Source of the DNA: JBBQUN01 sp963717115
Lineage (GTDB): Bacteria; Actinomycetota; Acidimicrobiia; Acidimicrobiales; SZUA-35
Reading direction: 5' to 3'
DNA: 64,000 nucleotides
Assembly: GCA_963717115.1 (NCBI GenBank)
Contig: CAVQVO010000020.1
Span: 1,116,001-1,180,000, forward strand
Shown: positions 9,504 through 17,702 of the stretch, piece by piece
Numbering within the stretch: position 1 is the stretch's first letter
How the letters are laid out: each line of letters opens with the position of its first letter
Notes under the pieces: generated by a model
Databases searched by the model: none
What the model saw: only the letters and a program-made list of their open reading frames with translations
What the model was told of the DNA's origin: nothing
Program-made: the position numbers and the translations under genes

Positions 9504-10532
9504 TCAGGCGAAGAACTCCCGGGCAGTGGCCCACATCTGCGCGCTGACCGGCTTGAGGTCGCGGACCGCCTCGGCCAGGGGAACCCGCACGATCTGGTCG
9601 GCCTGGATGGCGACCATCTGCCCGAAGGCGCCGTCGTGGACGGCCTCGATGGCGGCGATCCCGAACCGGGACGACAGCACCCGGTCGAGGGCCGTCGGCG
9701 ATCCGCCCCGCTGCACGTGCCCGAGGATCGTCACGCGGGTCTCGAACCCGGTCCGGCGTTCGATCTCGACCGCGACCCGGTTGGCGATGCCGCCCAGGCG
9801 GATGTGTCCGTACTCGTCGAACTCCTCCTCGGGCATCTCGAAGGTTCCCTCGATCGGTTTGGCCCCTTCGGCCACCACCACGATCGACGCGAATCGGCCC
9901 TTGTGATGGCGCCGGACCAGCGAGGCGCACACCTCCTGGATGTCGAAGGGCTCCTCGGGGATCAGCGTCATGGTCGCACCGCCGGCCAGCCCCGCCCAGG
10001 TGGCGATGTGTCCGACGTGTCGACCCATGACCTCGACCACCATCACGCGGTTGTGGCTCTCGGCCGTGGTGTGCAGGCGATCGATCGCCTCGGTGGCGAT
10101 GGTGACCGCGGTGTCGAACCCGAAGGTGCGCTCGGTGACGTCGATGTCGTTGTCGATGGTCTTCGGGACCCCGACGATCGGGACCCCGAGCTTGAACAGT
10201 TCGTTGGAACACGACAGGGTGCCTTCGCCACCGATGGCCACGATGCCATCGAGGCCGAGCTGGTCGACGCAGCGCATGACCCGCTCGACCCCGTCGCCGA
10301 ACATGAACGGATTGATGCGGCTCGTTCCCAGGATCGTGCCGCCACGGGGCAGCGTGCCCCGCATGACATCGACGTCGAGCATGTCGTAGGTCTGGTCCAT
10401 GACACCCCGCCAACCGTCGTGGAAACCCAGCAACTCGTCGTCGTAGACCCGTTCGCCCTTGCGCACCACGGCACGGATGACGGCGTTGAGACCGGGACAG
10501 TCGCCCCCGCCGGTGAGAATGCCGACTCGCAT
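9504..10532 (-). CDS. pfkA: 6-phosphofructokinase
   Basis: The glycolytic enzyme converting fructose 6-phosphate to the 1,6-bisphosphate, 342 residues. Visible motifs are GGGDCPGLNAVIRAVV at the N-terminus (phosphate-donor site), GGEGTLS, PKTIDNDID (catalytic base region) and MGRHVGHIA. In the group III enzymes of actinobacteria, Gly in GGEGT goes with ATP use, while Asp (GGEDT) marks the pyrophosphate-dependent type, so ATP is the likely donor. ATG 10532 begins the conserved MRVGILTGG; the longer open frame upstream to 10790 has no family similarity and overlaps the divergent glpK gene. Confidence 0.93.
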   Translation of the reverse strand: MRVGILTGGGDCPGLNAVIRAVVRKGERVYDDELLGFHDGWRGVMDQTYDMLDVDVMRGTLPRGGTILGTSRINPFMFGDGVERVMRCVDQLGLDGIVAIGGEGTLSCSNELFKLGVPIVGVPKTIDNDIDVTERTFGFDTAVTIATEAIDRLHTTAESHNRVMVVEVMGRHVGHIATWAGLAGGATMTLIPEEPFDIQEVCASLVRRHHKGRFASIVVVAEGAKPIEGTFEMPEEEFDEYGHIRLGGIANRVAVEIERRTGFETRVTILGHVQRGGSPTALDRVLSSRFGIAAIEAVHDGAFGQMVAIQADQIVRVPLAEAVRDLKPVSAQMWATAREFFA

Positions 10533-10728
10533 GGCCCGAGTACCTCCGTAGGTGTGCGTGATGCCCGGTGACACCATCGCAGGTTGACACGACCGCCTGC
10601 TGACGACCCCGCCGTCGACGACGGTGTCGATGGGCGGGTGACTCGAGTCCACCCACAGCCTATGGTCCTCGTCCGGCGCTTCGATTCCGCCGACGACCGA
10701 TCCCCCTCCACCCTCCGAGAGGTCCATC

Positions 10729-12204
10729 ATGTCCCTCGTCATCTCCCTCGATGCCGGAACCACCGGCGTGCGCGCCATGGCCGTCGACACGGCCGGGACG
10801 ATCGTGTCGCTTCGCTACCGTGAGTTCACCCAGCACTTCCCCCGACCCGGCTGGGTCGAGCACGACGCCGAGGAGATCTGGGAGGCCATGGCCGGCTGCA
10901 TCGCCGACCTGACCGAGACCCTCACCGAGCCGGTGGCGGCGATCGGCATCACGAACCAGCGCGAAACGGTCGTCGCCTGGGATCGGCGCACCGGGACACC
11001 ACGGCATCGCGCCATCGTCTGGCAGGATCGACGAACCGCCGACCGCTGCCGAGAACTCGAAGCCGACGGGCATCTCCCGCTCGTGCGGAACCGCACCGGG
11101 CTCGTGCTCGACCCGTACTTCTCGGGTTCGAAGATGGAATGGCTGCTCACCCACGGTGGTGTCGAGGTCGACGAGCACCTGGCCCTGGGCACGATCGATT
11201 CGTGGCTGATCTGGAAGCTCACCGATGGGGAGGTGTTCGCCACCGAACCGTCCAACGCGAGCCGGACGATGCTGTTCGACATCCGCCATCTCGCCTGGTC
11301 GCCCGAACTGTGCGACCTGTTCGGCGTCCCGGTCGGGGCGCTCCCCGAGGTCCGCCCCAGCAGTGGCCGATTCGGTGTCACGGCCGACACCACGGCGCTC
11401 GGGGCCGGGATCCCGATCAGCGGCGTCGCCGGCGATCAACAGGCTGCGCTGTTCGGCCAGGCCTGCTTCGAACCGGGCATGTCGAAGAACACCTACGGAA
11501 CCGGTTCGTTCCTGCTCATGAACGTCGGATCGAGTTGTCCCGAACCCGTCGAGGGGCTGCTCACCACCGTGGCCTGGACGCTCGGCGACGGTCGGGCCGC
11601 CTACGCCTACGAAGGGGCCATCTTCGTCACCGGGGCGGCGATCCAGTGGCTCCGAGACGGATTGGGCATCATCGAGGCGGCTCACGAGATCGGTCCGCTG
11701 GCGGCATCGGTCGACGACACCGGCGACGTGTTCGTGGTGCCGGCGTTCACCGGCCTGGGGAGCCCCTGGTGGGATCCCTACGCCCGCGGGGCCATCGTGG
11801 GCATCACCCGCGGCACCGGTCGAGCCGAGATCGCCCGTGCCGTCGTCGAGTCGATGGCCTACCAGGTGCGCGACGTCGTCGATGCCATGTCGGCGGCCTC
11901 GGGGCAGTCACCGGCCACCCTCCGTGTCGATGGTGGCGCCTCGGTCATGGACCTGTTGTTGACGCTGCAGGCCGACCAGCTCGGGGTCACCGTGACCAGA
12001 CCCGAGAACCAGGAGACGACCGCGCTCGGAGCGGCCTACCTCGCCGGACTCGCCGAGGGCGTCTGGGCCTCGCTCGAGGACATCGAGCGCATCTGGACCG
12101 TCGACCGTTCGGTCGAGCCCGATCCCGATCGGACGCTGGCCGATGCCCGGCACGCCCGCTGGTTGCAGGCCGTGGCCCATGCCCGCGGTTGGGCCGACCA
12201 GTAG
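10729..12204 (+). CDS. glpK: Glycerol kinase (FGGY family)
   Basis: A 491-residue FGGY carbohydrate kinase, phosphorylating glycerol to glycerol 3-phosphate. The first phosphate-binding motif is DAGTTGVRAMAVD. The glycerol-kinase hallmark KNTYGTGSFLLMNVG is present, followed by VPAFTGLGSPWWDPYARG and RVDGGASVMDLLLTLQAD. The second residue of the first motif is Ala rather than the Gln common in GlpK (DQGTT), so a related polyol substrate cannot be fully excluded. A purine-rich GAGAGG stretch precedes the ATG. The gene is divergent from pfkA, and a GlpF or GlpD gene is not visible nearby. Confidence 0.9.
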   Translation: MSLVISLDAGTTGVRAMAVDTAGTIVSLRYREFTQHFPRPGWVEHDAEEIWEAMAGCIADLTETLTEPVAAIGITNQRETVVAWDRRTGTPRHRAIVWQDRRTADRCRELEADGHLPLVRNRTGLVLDPYFSGSKMEWLLTHGGVEVDEHLALGTIDSWLIWKLTDGEVFATEPSNASRTMLFDIRHLAWSPELCDLFGVPVGALPEVRPSSGRFGVTADTTALGAGIPISGVAGDQQAALFGQACFEPGMSKNTYGTGSFLLMNVGSSCPEPVEGLLTTVAWTLGDGRAAYAYEGAIFVTGAAIQWLRDGLGIIEAAHEIGPLAASVDDTGDVFVVPAFTGLGSPWWDPYARGAIVGITRGTGRAEIARAVVESMAYQVRDVVDAMSAASGQSPATLRVDGGASVMDLLLTLQADQLGVTVTRPENQETTALGAAYLAGLAEGVWASLEDIERIWTVDRSVEPDPDRTLADARHARWLQAVAHARGWADQ

Positions 12205-12226
12205 GACATCCGTCGGGTCGTTCCGA

Positions 12227-12901
12227 TCAGGTCTGCCACAGGCCGAGGCGATTGCCCCACGGATCGGCCACCACCGCGGAACTGTGGGGATCCTCACGGG
12301 TCGTGCTGCGGACGACACCGCCCGCAGCCTGGAACGAGGCGAGCGAGGCGTCGAGGTCGTCGACCTCGACGTACACGACGGCGCCGGCGGGGGCGGACCC
12401 GCGGATGGCCTTCGGGTAGTGGACGATGCCGCCGGCCGGCGTGAGCCCGTTGTTCGGGAAGATCACGTGATAGGTGCCGTCACCGAACGGGGTGATCGGC
12501 TCGGTTCGCCAGCCGAGCGCCTCGGTGTAGAACGCGCCGGCGGCGTCGCAGTCGTCGGTCAGCAGCTCGAACCACACCAGGTTGGTCAGGGTCAGGTTGA
12601 TCTGGCCGTCGTCGACCATCCAGCGGCTCTCGACCTTCACCCCGTCGACCTCCTCGATCTCGGCGCAGACGAGGTCGGCCAGGCGTTCGCTCCCGGTCGC
12701 CTCGTCGCCGTCGTCGAGGTCCGTGGCATCGATCACGTCGTCGGGGAGGTCGATCAGGAACTCGTCGATCACGATGCCCCCCGTGCGGCGGTGCACCGCC
12801 ACCGAGATGATGTCGGCGCGCAGGGCGCCGATCCGGCTGGCGACCTGACCGAGGGCGCCGGGCCGATCGGCCATCCGACAACGAAAGACATACGCAGGCA
12901 T
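12227..12901 (-). CDS. ACT domain - VOC domain fusion protein
   Basis: A 224-residue protein. Residues 1 to about 95 form an ACT-type regulatory domain (AYVFRCRMADRPGALGQVAS and a following beta-alpha pattern), typical of amino-acid sensing. The C-terminal half (about 105-224) is a VOC/glyoxalase-type fold: FELLTDDCDAAGAFYTEALG, then GAVVYVEVDDLDASLASFQ and DPWGNRLGLW. The pairing of a sensor with a VOC fold is uncommon and the ligand is unknown. The start is ATG 12901, preceded by TAGGGT 7 bases upstream. It is divergent from the TetR gene at 13031, sharing about 130 bases of intergenic DNA. Confidence 0.82.
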   Translation of the reverse strand: MPAYVFRCRMADRPGALGQVASRIGALRADIISVAVHRRTGGIVIDEFLIDLPDDVIDATDLDDGDEATGSERLADLVCAEIEEVDGVKVESRWMVDDGQINLTLTNLVWFELLTDDCDAAGAFYTEALGWRTEPITPFGDGTYHVIFPNNGLTPAGGIVHYPKAIRGSAPAGAVVYVEVDDLDASLASFQAAGGVVRSTTREDPHSSAVVADPWGNRLGLWQT

Positions 12902-12908
12902 GTCCAAG

Positions 12909-12914
12909 ACCCTA
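12909..12914 (-). promoter_or_regulatory. -10 element of the ACT-VOC gene
   Basis: TAGGGT lies 7 bases before ATG 12901, matching the leaderless TAnnnT pattern. Confidence 0.4.
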
Positions 12915-12994
12915 GAGCGCCCGGTGTGGTGTGCTGCGGCGATTCGATGAACGCTGCGTCACGGTCGACGCACGGCTCGGCTGCCGAGCTGTCC

Positions 12995-13010
12995 TTGACC
13001 AACCGGTCAA
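12995..13010 (+). promoter_or_regulatory. Palindromic operator overlapping the TetR promoter
   Basis: TTGACC-AACC-GGTCAA is a perfect 6-bp inverted repeat with a 4-base spacer, 20 bases before the TetR start. TTGACC also reads as a -35 box; 18 bases later TACCCT (13019-13024) reads as a -10, itself 6 bases before ATG 13031. A repressor bound here would block its own promoter and could reach the divergent ACT-VOC gene. The binding protein is inferred to be the adjacent TetR. Confidence 0.6.
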
Positions 13011-13030
13011 GTTCTCCTTACCCTTGGGCG

Positions 13031-13648
13031 ATGGCATCGACTGCGGCCCCCTCACCCGACCGCCAGCTCACGCCGCGTGGACGCGAACGGCGGCAGAGCC
13101 TGCTCGACTTCGCGACGATCCAGTTCGCCGCCAATGGGTTCCACCCGACCTCGGTGGCCGACATCGTCGACGGGGTCGGGGTCGGCAAAGGGGTCTTCTA
13201 CTGGTACTTCCCGTCGAAGGATGCGTTGCTGCTCGAGATCTTGAAGGATGCCCTGCACCGACTCCGCCGAGCCCAGCAGGCGGCCATCGACGATCTCGAC
13301 AACCCGCTGGCCCGACTCGAGAACGGGATCCGCAGTTCCCTGGCCTGGATCGCCCAGCATCCCGACATCATGCGGCTGATCATGTTCGGCTGGACCGAGG
13401 AGACCTTCGCCTCGGCGCTGCGACACGGGCGCGATGTCACGATCAGTGACACCGCCCGTCATCTCGACGACGCCATGACCATGGGCCTCATCCCCGAGGG
13501 CAACGCCCGCATGATCGCCACGGCGATCCGCGGCGTCACCGACGAGTTGGGTCGTCAGTACCTGGTCGATGACCGCGAACTCGAGGCCGAAGTGGTCGAC
13601 ACCGCGGTCCGGATGTGTCTCTACGGCGTCGCCGGCGCCCGCCCCTGA
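13031..13648 (+). CDS. TetR family transcriptional regulator
   Basis: A 205-residue repressor of the TetR/AcrR family. The helix-turn-helix is at about residues 20-65: FAANGFHPTSVADIVDGVGV then GKGVFYWYFPSKDALLLEIL, the conserved recognition segment. The C-terminal half is an all-helical ligand/dimer domain of unknown ligand. A perfect palindrome sits over its own promoter (12995-13010), supporting autoregulation. The neighbouring targets would be itself and perhaps the divergent ACT-VOC gene. Confidence 0.92.
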   Translation: MASTAAPSPDRQLTPRGRERRQSLLDFATIQFAANGFHPTSVADIVDGVGVGKGVFYWYFPSKDALLLEILKDALHRLRRAQQAAIDDLDNPLARLENGIRSSLAWIAQHPDIMRLIMFGWTEETFASALRHGRDVTISDTARHLDDAMTMGLIPEGNARMIATAIRGVTDELGRQYLVDDRELEAEVVDTAVRMCLYGVAGARP

Positions 13649-13660
13649 GGGCGGAGCGGC

Positions 13661-14866
13661 TCAGAGGCTGACGGCGTCGGCGCCCGGACTCGGCGAGAGA
13701 TCGACCAGGACCTTGCGCAAACTGCGCAGCGCCTGCTGGGTCCGCTGCTCGTTCTCGATGAGGGCGAACCGAACGTGACCCTCTCCCCCGGGACCGAACC
13801 CCTCACCGGGTGAGGTGGCGACACCGGCTTCGCGAACCAGCATGGAGGCGAACTCGACCGAGCCGAGTTGACGGTACGGCTCGGGGATCGGGGCCCAGAC
13901 GAACATGGTGCCTCGCGGCTTGGGGACCTTCCATCCGATCCGATCGAGCCCGTCGCACAGCACGTCACGCCGCCGCTGGTAGATGTCGCGAACCAGTTTG
14001 GGATGCTCGGTCGCCTCGTTCAGCGTCACCGTGGCCGCGATCTGGATCGGCTGGAAGGTGCCGTAGTCCAGGTAGCTCTTGAGCTTGGCCAGCGCGCCGA
14101 CGACCTCGGCATTGCCGGCCAGGAAGGCGACCCGCCAGCCGGCCATCGAGAAACTCTTCGTCATCGAATAGAGCTCGACGCAGCAGTCCTTGGCCCCGTC
14201 GACCTGCAGGATCGACGGCGGTTCGTAGCCGTCGAAGCCCAGGTCGGCGTAGGCGTTGTCGTGGACGACGATGAGGTTGCGGGACTTCGCGAACTCGACG
14301 ACCTTCTCGAAGAAGGCGAGATCGACGCAGACCCCGGTGGGGTTGTGCGGGAACGAGATCACCAGGGTGCGGGGCTTCGGCCAGGAGTACTCCCAGGCCC
14401 GCTCGAGGTTGGCGATGAACTCGTCGCCCTCGGCCAGGGCCACTTCGCGGATCGCGGCACCGGCGAAGATCGGACCCCAGATGTGGATCGGATACGACGG
14501 CGCCGGGACCAGGGCGGCATCACCGGGCGACAGCAGGACCCACATGAGGTGGGTGAATCCCTCCTTGGCGCCGATCACGTTGAGCACCTCGGTCCCCGGA
14601 TCGAGGGTGACCCCCCACCGTCGCTCGTACATGTTGGCGGCCGCCTCGCGCAGCTTCGGAATGCCCTTGCTGGCCGAGTAGCGGTGATTGCGGGAGTTGT
14701 GAGCCGCCTCGATGAGTTTGTCGACGGCGACGTCGGGGGACGGGAGGTCGGGATTGCCGAAACCGAAGTCGATCACGTCGATCCCCGACCGGCGTGCGTC
14801 CATCTTCAGATCGTTGATGATGGCGAGCACGTAGGGCGGAAGGTGATTGATTCGGCGGAACTCCAT
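13661..14866 (-). CDS. Class I/II aminotransferase (AlaC-like)
   Basis: A pyridoxal-phosphate aminotransferase of 401 residues in the AspC/AlaC group, likely making alanine or a related amino acid from pyruvate and glutamate. Motifs are FGFGNPDLPSP at the N-terminus, SFPHNPTGVC, VVHDNAYADLGFDGY and the PLP lysine in YSMTKSFSMAGWRVAF. Length and spacing are normal. It is followed 9 bases downstream (in genome order) by the glucokinase gene, which has its own start signals. LL-diaminopimelate aminotransferase is a near relative, so the substrate is not certain. Confidence 0.9.
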   Translation of the reverse strand: MEFRRINHLPPYVLAIINDLKMDARRSGIDVIDFGFGNPDLPSPDVAVDKLIEAAHNSRNHRYSASKGIPKLREAAANMYERRWGVTLDPGTEVLNVIGAKEGFTHLMWVLLSPGDAALVPAPSYPIHIWGPIFAGAAIREVALAEGDEFIANLERAWEYSWPKPRTLVISFPHNPTGVCVDLAFFEKVVEFAKSRNLIVVHDNAYADLGFDGYEPPSILQVDGAKDCCVELYSMTKSFSMAGWRVAFLAGNAEVVGALAKLKSYLDYGTFQPIQIAATVTLNEATEHPKLVRDIYQRRRDVLCDGLDRIGWKVPKPRGTMFVWAPIPEPYRQLGSVEFASMLVREAGVATSPGEGFGPGGEGHVRFALIENEQRTQQALRSLRKVLVDLSPSPGADAVSL

Positions 14867-14872
14867 GCGTGC

Positions 14873-14878
14873 AAGCTA
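14873..14878 (-). promoter_or_regulatory. -10 element of the aminotransferase gene
   Basis: TAGCTT lies 6 bases before ATG 14866 and matches the leaderless TAnnnT pattern. It sits at the extreme 3' end of the glucokinase gene. Confidence 0.4.
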
Positions 14879-15826
14879 TCGGTCGGGAAGTGCCAGGAGG
14901 GCTGCGCCGAGGGCTCCGGCGTCGGGTCCGAGGGCTGCGGCCACCACCCGTACCCGGGGCCGGAACGGGCCTCCGAGCGAGGCTGCCATCACCTTCGCCT
15001 GGACCGCATCCAGGAACCATTCGCTGATGACGCTCAGTCCCCCACCGAGCACGATCAGCTCGGGATCGAGGAGGTTGATCAGGCTCCCGAGCCCCCGGGC
15101 CACCCAGTCCCCGAATCGGTCGAGCACCTCGAGGGCGTCGGGATCACCGGCTGCGAGGGCCTCGGCCACGTGCTCGCCCCGGACATGGTCGATGATGCCG
15201 CCGGCCCGCTCCACGATCCCCCCGGCCCGCCCGGTCTCGGTCAGTTCGCGCGTGAGGTTCGACAATCCGGCCCCCGATGCGTAGGCCTCCCAGCAACCGA
15301 GTTGGCCGCAGGCGCAGCGATGGCCACCGGCTCGGACCAGCATGTGGCCGGGCTCACCGGCGAACCCGTTGGCGCCGGTGAGGAGTCGCCCCTCGACGAT
15401 CAGCCCGCCGCCGATTCCCGTGCCCTGGGTGACCATGACGAGGTGGTCGACCCCGCGGCCGACGCCCAGTCGATGCTCGGCCACCGCGGCGCCGTTCGCA
15501 TCGTTGCCGACCCGGACCGGCACGTCGAAGCGGTCTCGGATCGGCACCGAGGCGTCGAGGCCGATCACCCCGGGGACGTTCGGACCGTAGTGGAGGACCC
15601 CGAACCGGTCGACGAGTCCGGGGAGCCCGACACCGATCGCCTCGGGTCGGCCCGTCTCGTCGACCATGGCGGCGATGCAATCGGTCAGGGCCGGCAGCAC
15701 GGTCGTCGGGTCCCCCTTCGGGGTCGGCACCTGGCGCCGAGCGAGGATCTCGTTGGTGAGCGCGTCGACCACGAGGCCGAGCATCTTCGTGCCACCGACA
15801 TCGACCCCGATCACCGTTCGCACCAT
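14876..15826 (-). CDS. ROK family glucokinase
   Basis: A 316-residue sugar kinase of the ROK family, most likely ATP-dependent glucokinase. The nucleotide-binding motif GVDVGGTKMLGLV is at the N-terminus, VGNDANGAAVAEH holds the catalytic Asp, and the ROK signature with its zinc site reads GEPGHM then CACGQLGCWEAYASG. It is in the same direction as the aminotransferase gene but has its own TAGCAT -10 element. An N-acetylglucosamine or mannose kinase activity cannot be excluded. Confidence 0.9.
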   Translation of the reverse strand: MVRTVIGVDVGGTKMLGLVVDALTNEILARRQVPTPKGDPTTVLPALTDCIAAMVDETGRPEAIGVGLPGLVDRFGVLHYGPNVPGVIGLDASVPIRDRFDVPVRVGNDANGAAVAEHRLGVGRGVDHLVMVTQGTGIGGGLIVEGRLLTGANGFAGEPGHMLVRAGGHRCACGQLGCWEAYASGAGLSNLTRELTETGRAGGIVERAGGIIDHVRGEHVAEALAAGDPDALEVLDRFGDWVARGLGSLINLLDPELIVLGGGLSVISEWFLDAVQAKVMAASLGGPFRPRVRVVAAALGPDAGALGAALLALPDR

Positions 15827-15835
15827 GGCCGCCCG

Positions 15836-15841
15836 ATGCTA
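15836..15841 (-). promoter_or_regulatory. -10 element of the glucokinase gene
   Basis: TAGCAT lies 9 bases before ATG 15826, fitting the leaderless pattern. Confidence 0.35.
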
Positions 15842-15870
15842 ATGCGCTCGGACGGCACCCCGGCGCACGC

Positions 15871-15945
15871 TCGTCGGCGAACCGGCTCGCGGCGAACCGA
15901 TCGTCGGCGAACCGATCGTCGGCGAACCGATCGTCGGCGAACCGA
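15871..15945. repeat. 15-bp tandem repeat, five units
   Basis: Five head-to-tail units of about TCGTCGGCGAACCGA fill the gap between the glucokinase start and the end of the coiled-coil gene. Units three to five are identical; the first two differ at one to three bases. The unit is a multiple of 3 and would encode DRFAD repeats on the minus strand, but no start or family supports translation. It looks like a short minisatellite expanded by slippage. Confidence 0.85.
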
Positions 15946-15972
15946 TCCGGCGCAGCCTCGTCCGACGTCGGT

Positions 15973-17631
15973 TCAGCCGGCGGTACCGGCGCAGAGGGCT
16001 CGGCGGGCCCCGGCCGCACGGGCCCAGGCGGCGGCGGCATTGCGGTCGGTCATGACCACGAGCTGGACCGATTGGGCGAGCGGCTCGACCCGGTCGAACA
16101 GGTCGCTCAGTTCCTGGTCGGTCAGGTCACCGAAGTTGCCCTTGACGACGACCGGGATCGAGACCCCGGAATTCGACCGAACCTTCTCGGTCAGGGTCAC
16201 GATGCCTTCGTAGACCGACTCCACCGCCGACAGCTCGCCACGGTTGATCCGCTCGATCCGGCGCTCGAGCTCCCCGACTCGCTGCCGGGAATCGGCGGCC
16301 TTCGCCTCGAGCCGGTCGATCCGAGCCATGGCCCGGACGTGACGGTCGAGTGCGGCCTCGGCCGCGTCGAGCTGGGACTGCAGGACGGTCGGGTCGACAT
16401 AGCCCGCCTCCTGATCGGCACGCTCCTGCTGGATCAACCAATCGTCGGCCCAGATCGGCAGCTGCTCGGGCTCGAGGGTGTCGGGCACCTCGACCTCGGC
16501 CTCGGCCAGGGCGTCGTAGAGCCCCCGGGTGCGGTCGAGCCACTCGGGGTTCGGCCGTTCCACCACGTGGGATCGCAACGCCTTGTCGAGGTCCGACGGG
16601 AGCATCGGTCCGAACAATGCCCGAGCCCGCTCCTTGATCGATTCGAACTGGGCGGCGATCTCGAGGGCATCGGAATCGGCCGACAGCGCAGCGCGGGCTT
16701 CCTCGACCTCGATCTGCGCCGCGACGACCTGCGACCGGGCCGCCTCGACCACGGCGAGCTTCTCGGGAGGAGCCGTCGGGCTCAGGCGATACATCGCGTA
16801 GGAGGAGTAGGTGGGCTGGTTGACCTTGGCCAGCAGCGCTGCGACCTCCTCGTCGTGATCGCTCGACTTGTCCCGTGCGAGGAACCGGCGTTCGACCCGA
16901 GGGTGCGACAGCTCCTCGAGGCGATCCTCGTCCTCGGGGCTGAGGAGGACGGGCTTCGCATCGCTCTCGGCGTCGGCGAGGAAGCGCAGGCTGTCGGCCA
17001 GCGACGCTTCGCCGACCTGGACCCGTCGGGCGAGCGCCTCGAGGTGACCTTCGGACCGGTGCTCGCGGTCCCGATATGCCTCGAGGTCGATCAGGAGTCC
17101 CGCGATCTCGGGTGGCACCTCGGACAGGGTCCGGGGCGTGTCATCGACGCCGGCGATCGCCCGGCGAACGGTGTCGCGAAGCCGACGAACCTCGAGATCG
17201 ATCGTGACGACCGACTTGCCGTCGATCCGGTCCCGCAACTGCTGCACCCGGGCTGCGGCCGAGGGAACGAGGTCGGCGCGGACCTCCTCGACCCAGACCG
17301 AGTCGATCCGGGCGGCGACCGTCAGTTGGTCGAGTTCGGCGAGGAGCGCCGGCAGCGTGTCGGCTCCACCGGCGAGGCGGTCGACGGCGAGCATGATGTC
17401 CTCGGTGGTGAACGGCCCGAGGCCTCCGATGGTGGTCGGCGTGACCTCCACCAGGTGCCCCTGGTGTTCGACCAGACCGGCCAGACCATGGCCCGACCCC
17501 GACACCAGCGAGCGGATCGCCGACATGAGCCGCGAGGCTCGGGCCTCGTCGAGGCCGTGGACCACCGAGATGAACGGGTGCAGATCGGCGCTGCCGATGT
17601 CTGGGCCGAAGTCGAGGCGCAAGATTCTCAT
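15973..17631 (-). CDS. Coiled-coil protein resembling a degenerate SMC/RecN-type ATPase
   Basis: A 552-residue protein of unknown function. The N-terminus (MRILRLDFGPD, then HPFISVVHGLDEARASRLM) follows the beta strand and helix order of an SMC/RecN/RecF head. The glycine-rich P-loop with Lys-Ser is absent, with VVHGLDEAR in its place. The middle (about 100-460) is heptad-rich and charged. Near the C-terminus, VVVKGNFGDLTDQELSDLF and VQLVVMTDRNAAAAW mimic the Walker B/D-loop and following strand, but without the catalytic acidic pair. It is therefore probably a non-hydrolysing structural relative. No neighbour suggests its job. Confidence 0.75.
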   Translation of the reverse strand: MRILRLDFGPDIGSADLHPFISVVHGLDEARASRLMSAIRSLVSGSGHGLAGLVEHQGHLVEVTPTTIGGLGPFTTEDIMLAVDRLAGGADTLPALLAELDQLTVAARIDSVWVEEVRADLVPSAAARVQQLRDRIDGKSVVTIDLEVRRLRDTVRRAIAGVDDTPRTLSEVPPEIAGLLIDLEAYRDREHRSEGHLEALARRVQVGEASLADSLRFLADAESDAKPVLLSPEDEDRLEELSHPRVERRFLARDKSSDHDEEVAALLAKVNQPTYSSYAMYRLSPTAPPEKLAVVEAARSQVVAAQIEVEEARAALSADSDALEIAAQFESIKERARALFGPMLPSDLDKALRSHVVERPNPEWLDRTRGLYDALAEAEVEVPDTLEPEQLPIWADDWLIQQERADQEAGYVDPTVLQSQLDAAEAALDRHVRAMARIDRLEAKAADSRQRVGELERRIERINRGELSAVESVYEGIVTLTEKVRSNSGVSIPVVVKGNFGDLTDQELSDLFDRVEPLAQSVQLVVMTDRNAAAAWARAAGARRALCAGTAG

Positions 17632-17702
17632 GGCCGAGTTGTCGTCGGGAAACCCGCCGGACTCAAGTGGAAATCTCGCGAAACCCCTTTCTTTTCCGGC
17701 GC

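Noticed and set aside
10660..11685. Long antisense frames over glpK, penicillin-binding protein, dinB and others
   Set aside because: They have no family motifs, use codons unlike the real genes, and mirror genes with strong similarity on the other strand.
13031..13648. TetR gene as the mycofactocin regulator MftR
   Set aside because: It is nearly 10 kb from mftA, has its own operator and sits beside unrelated genes; nothing ties it to the mft genes.
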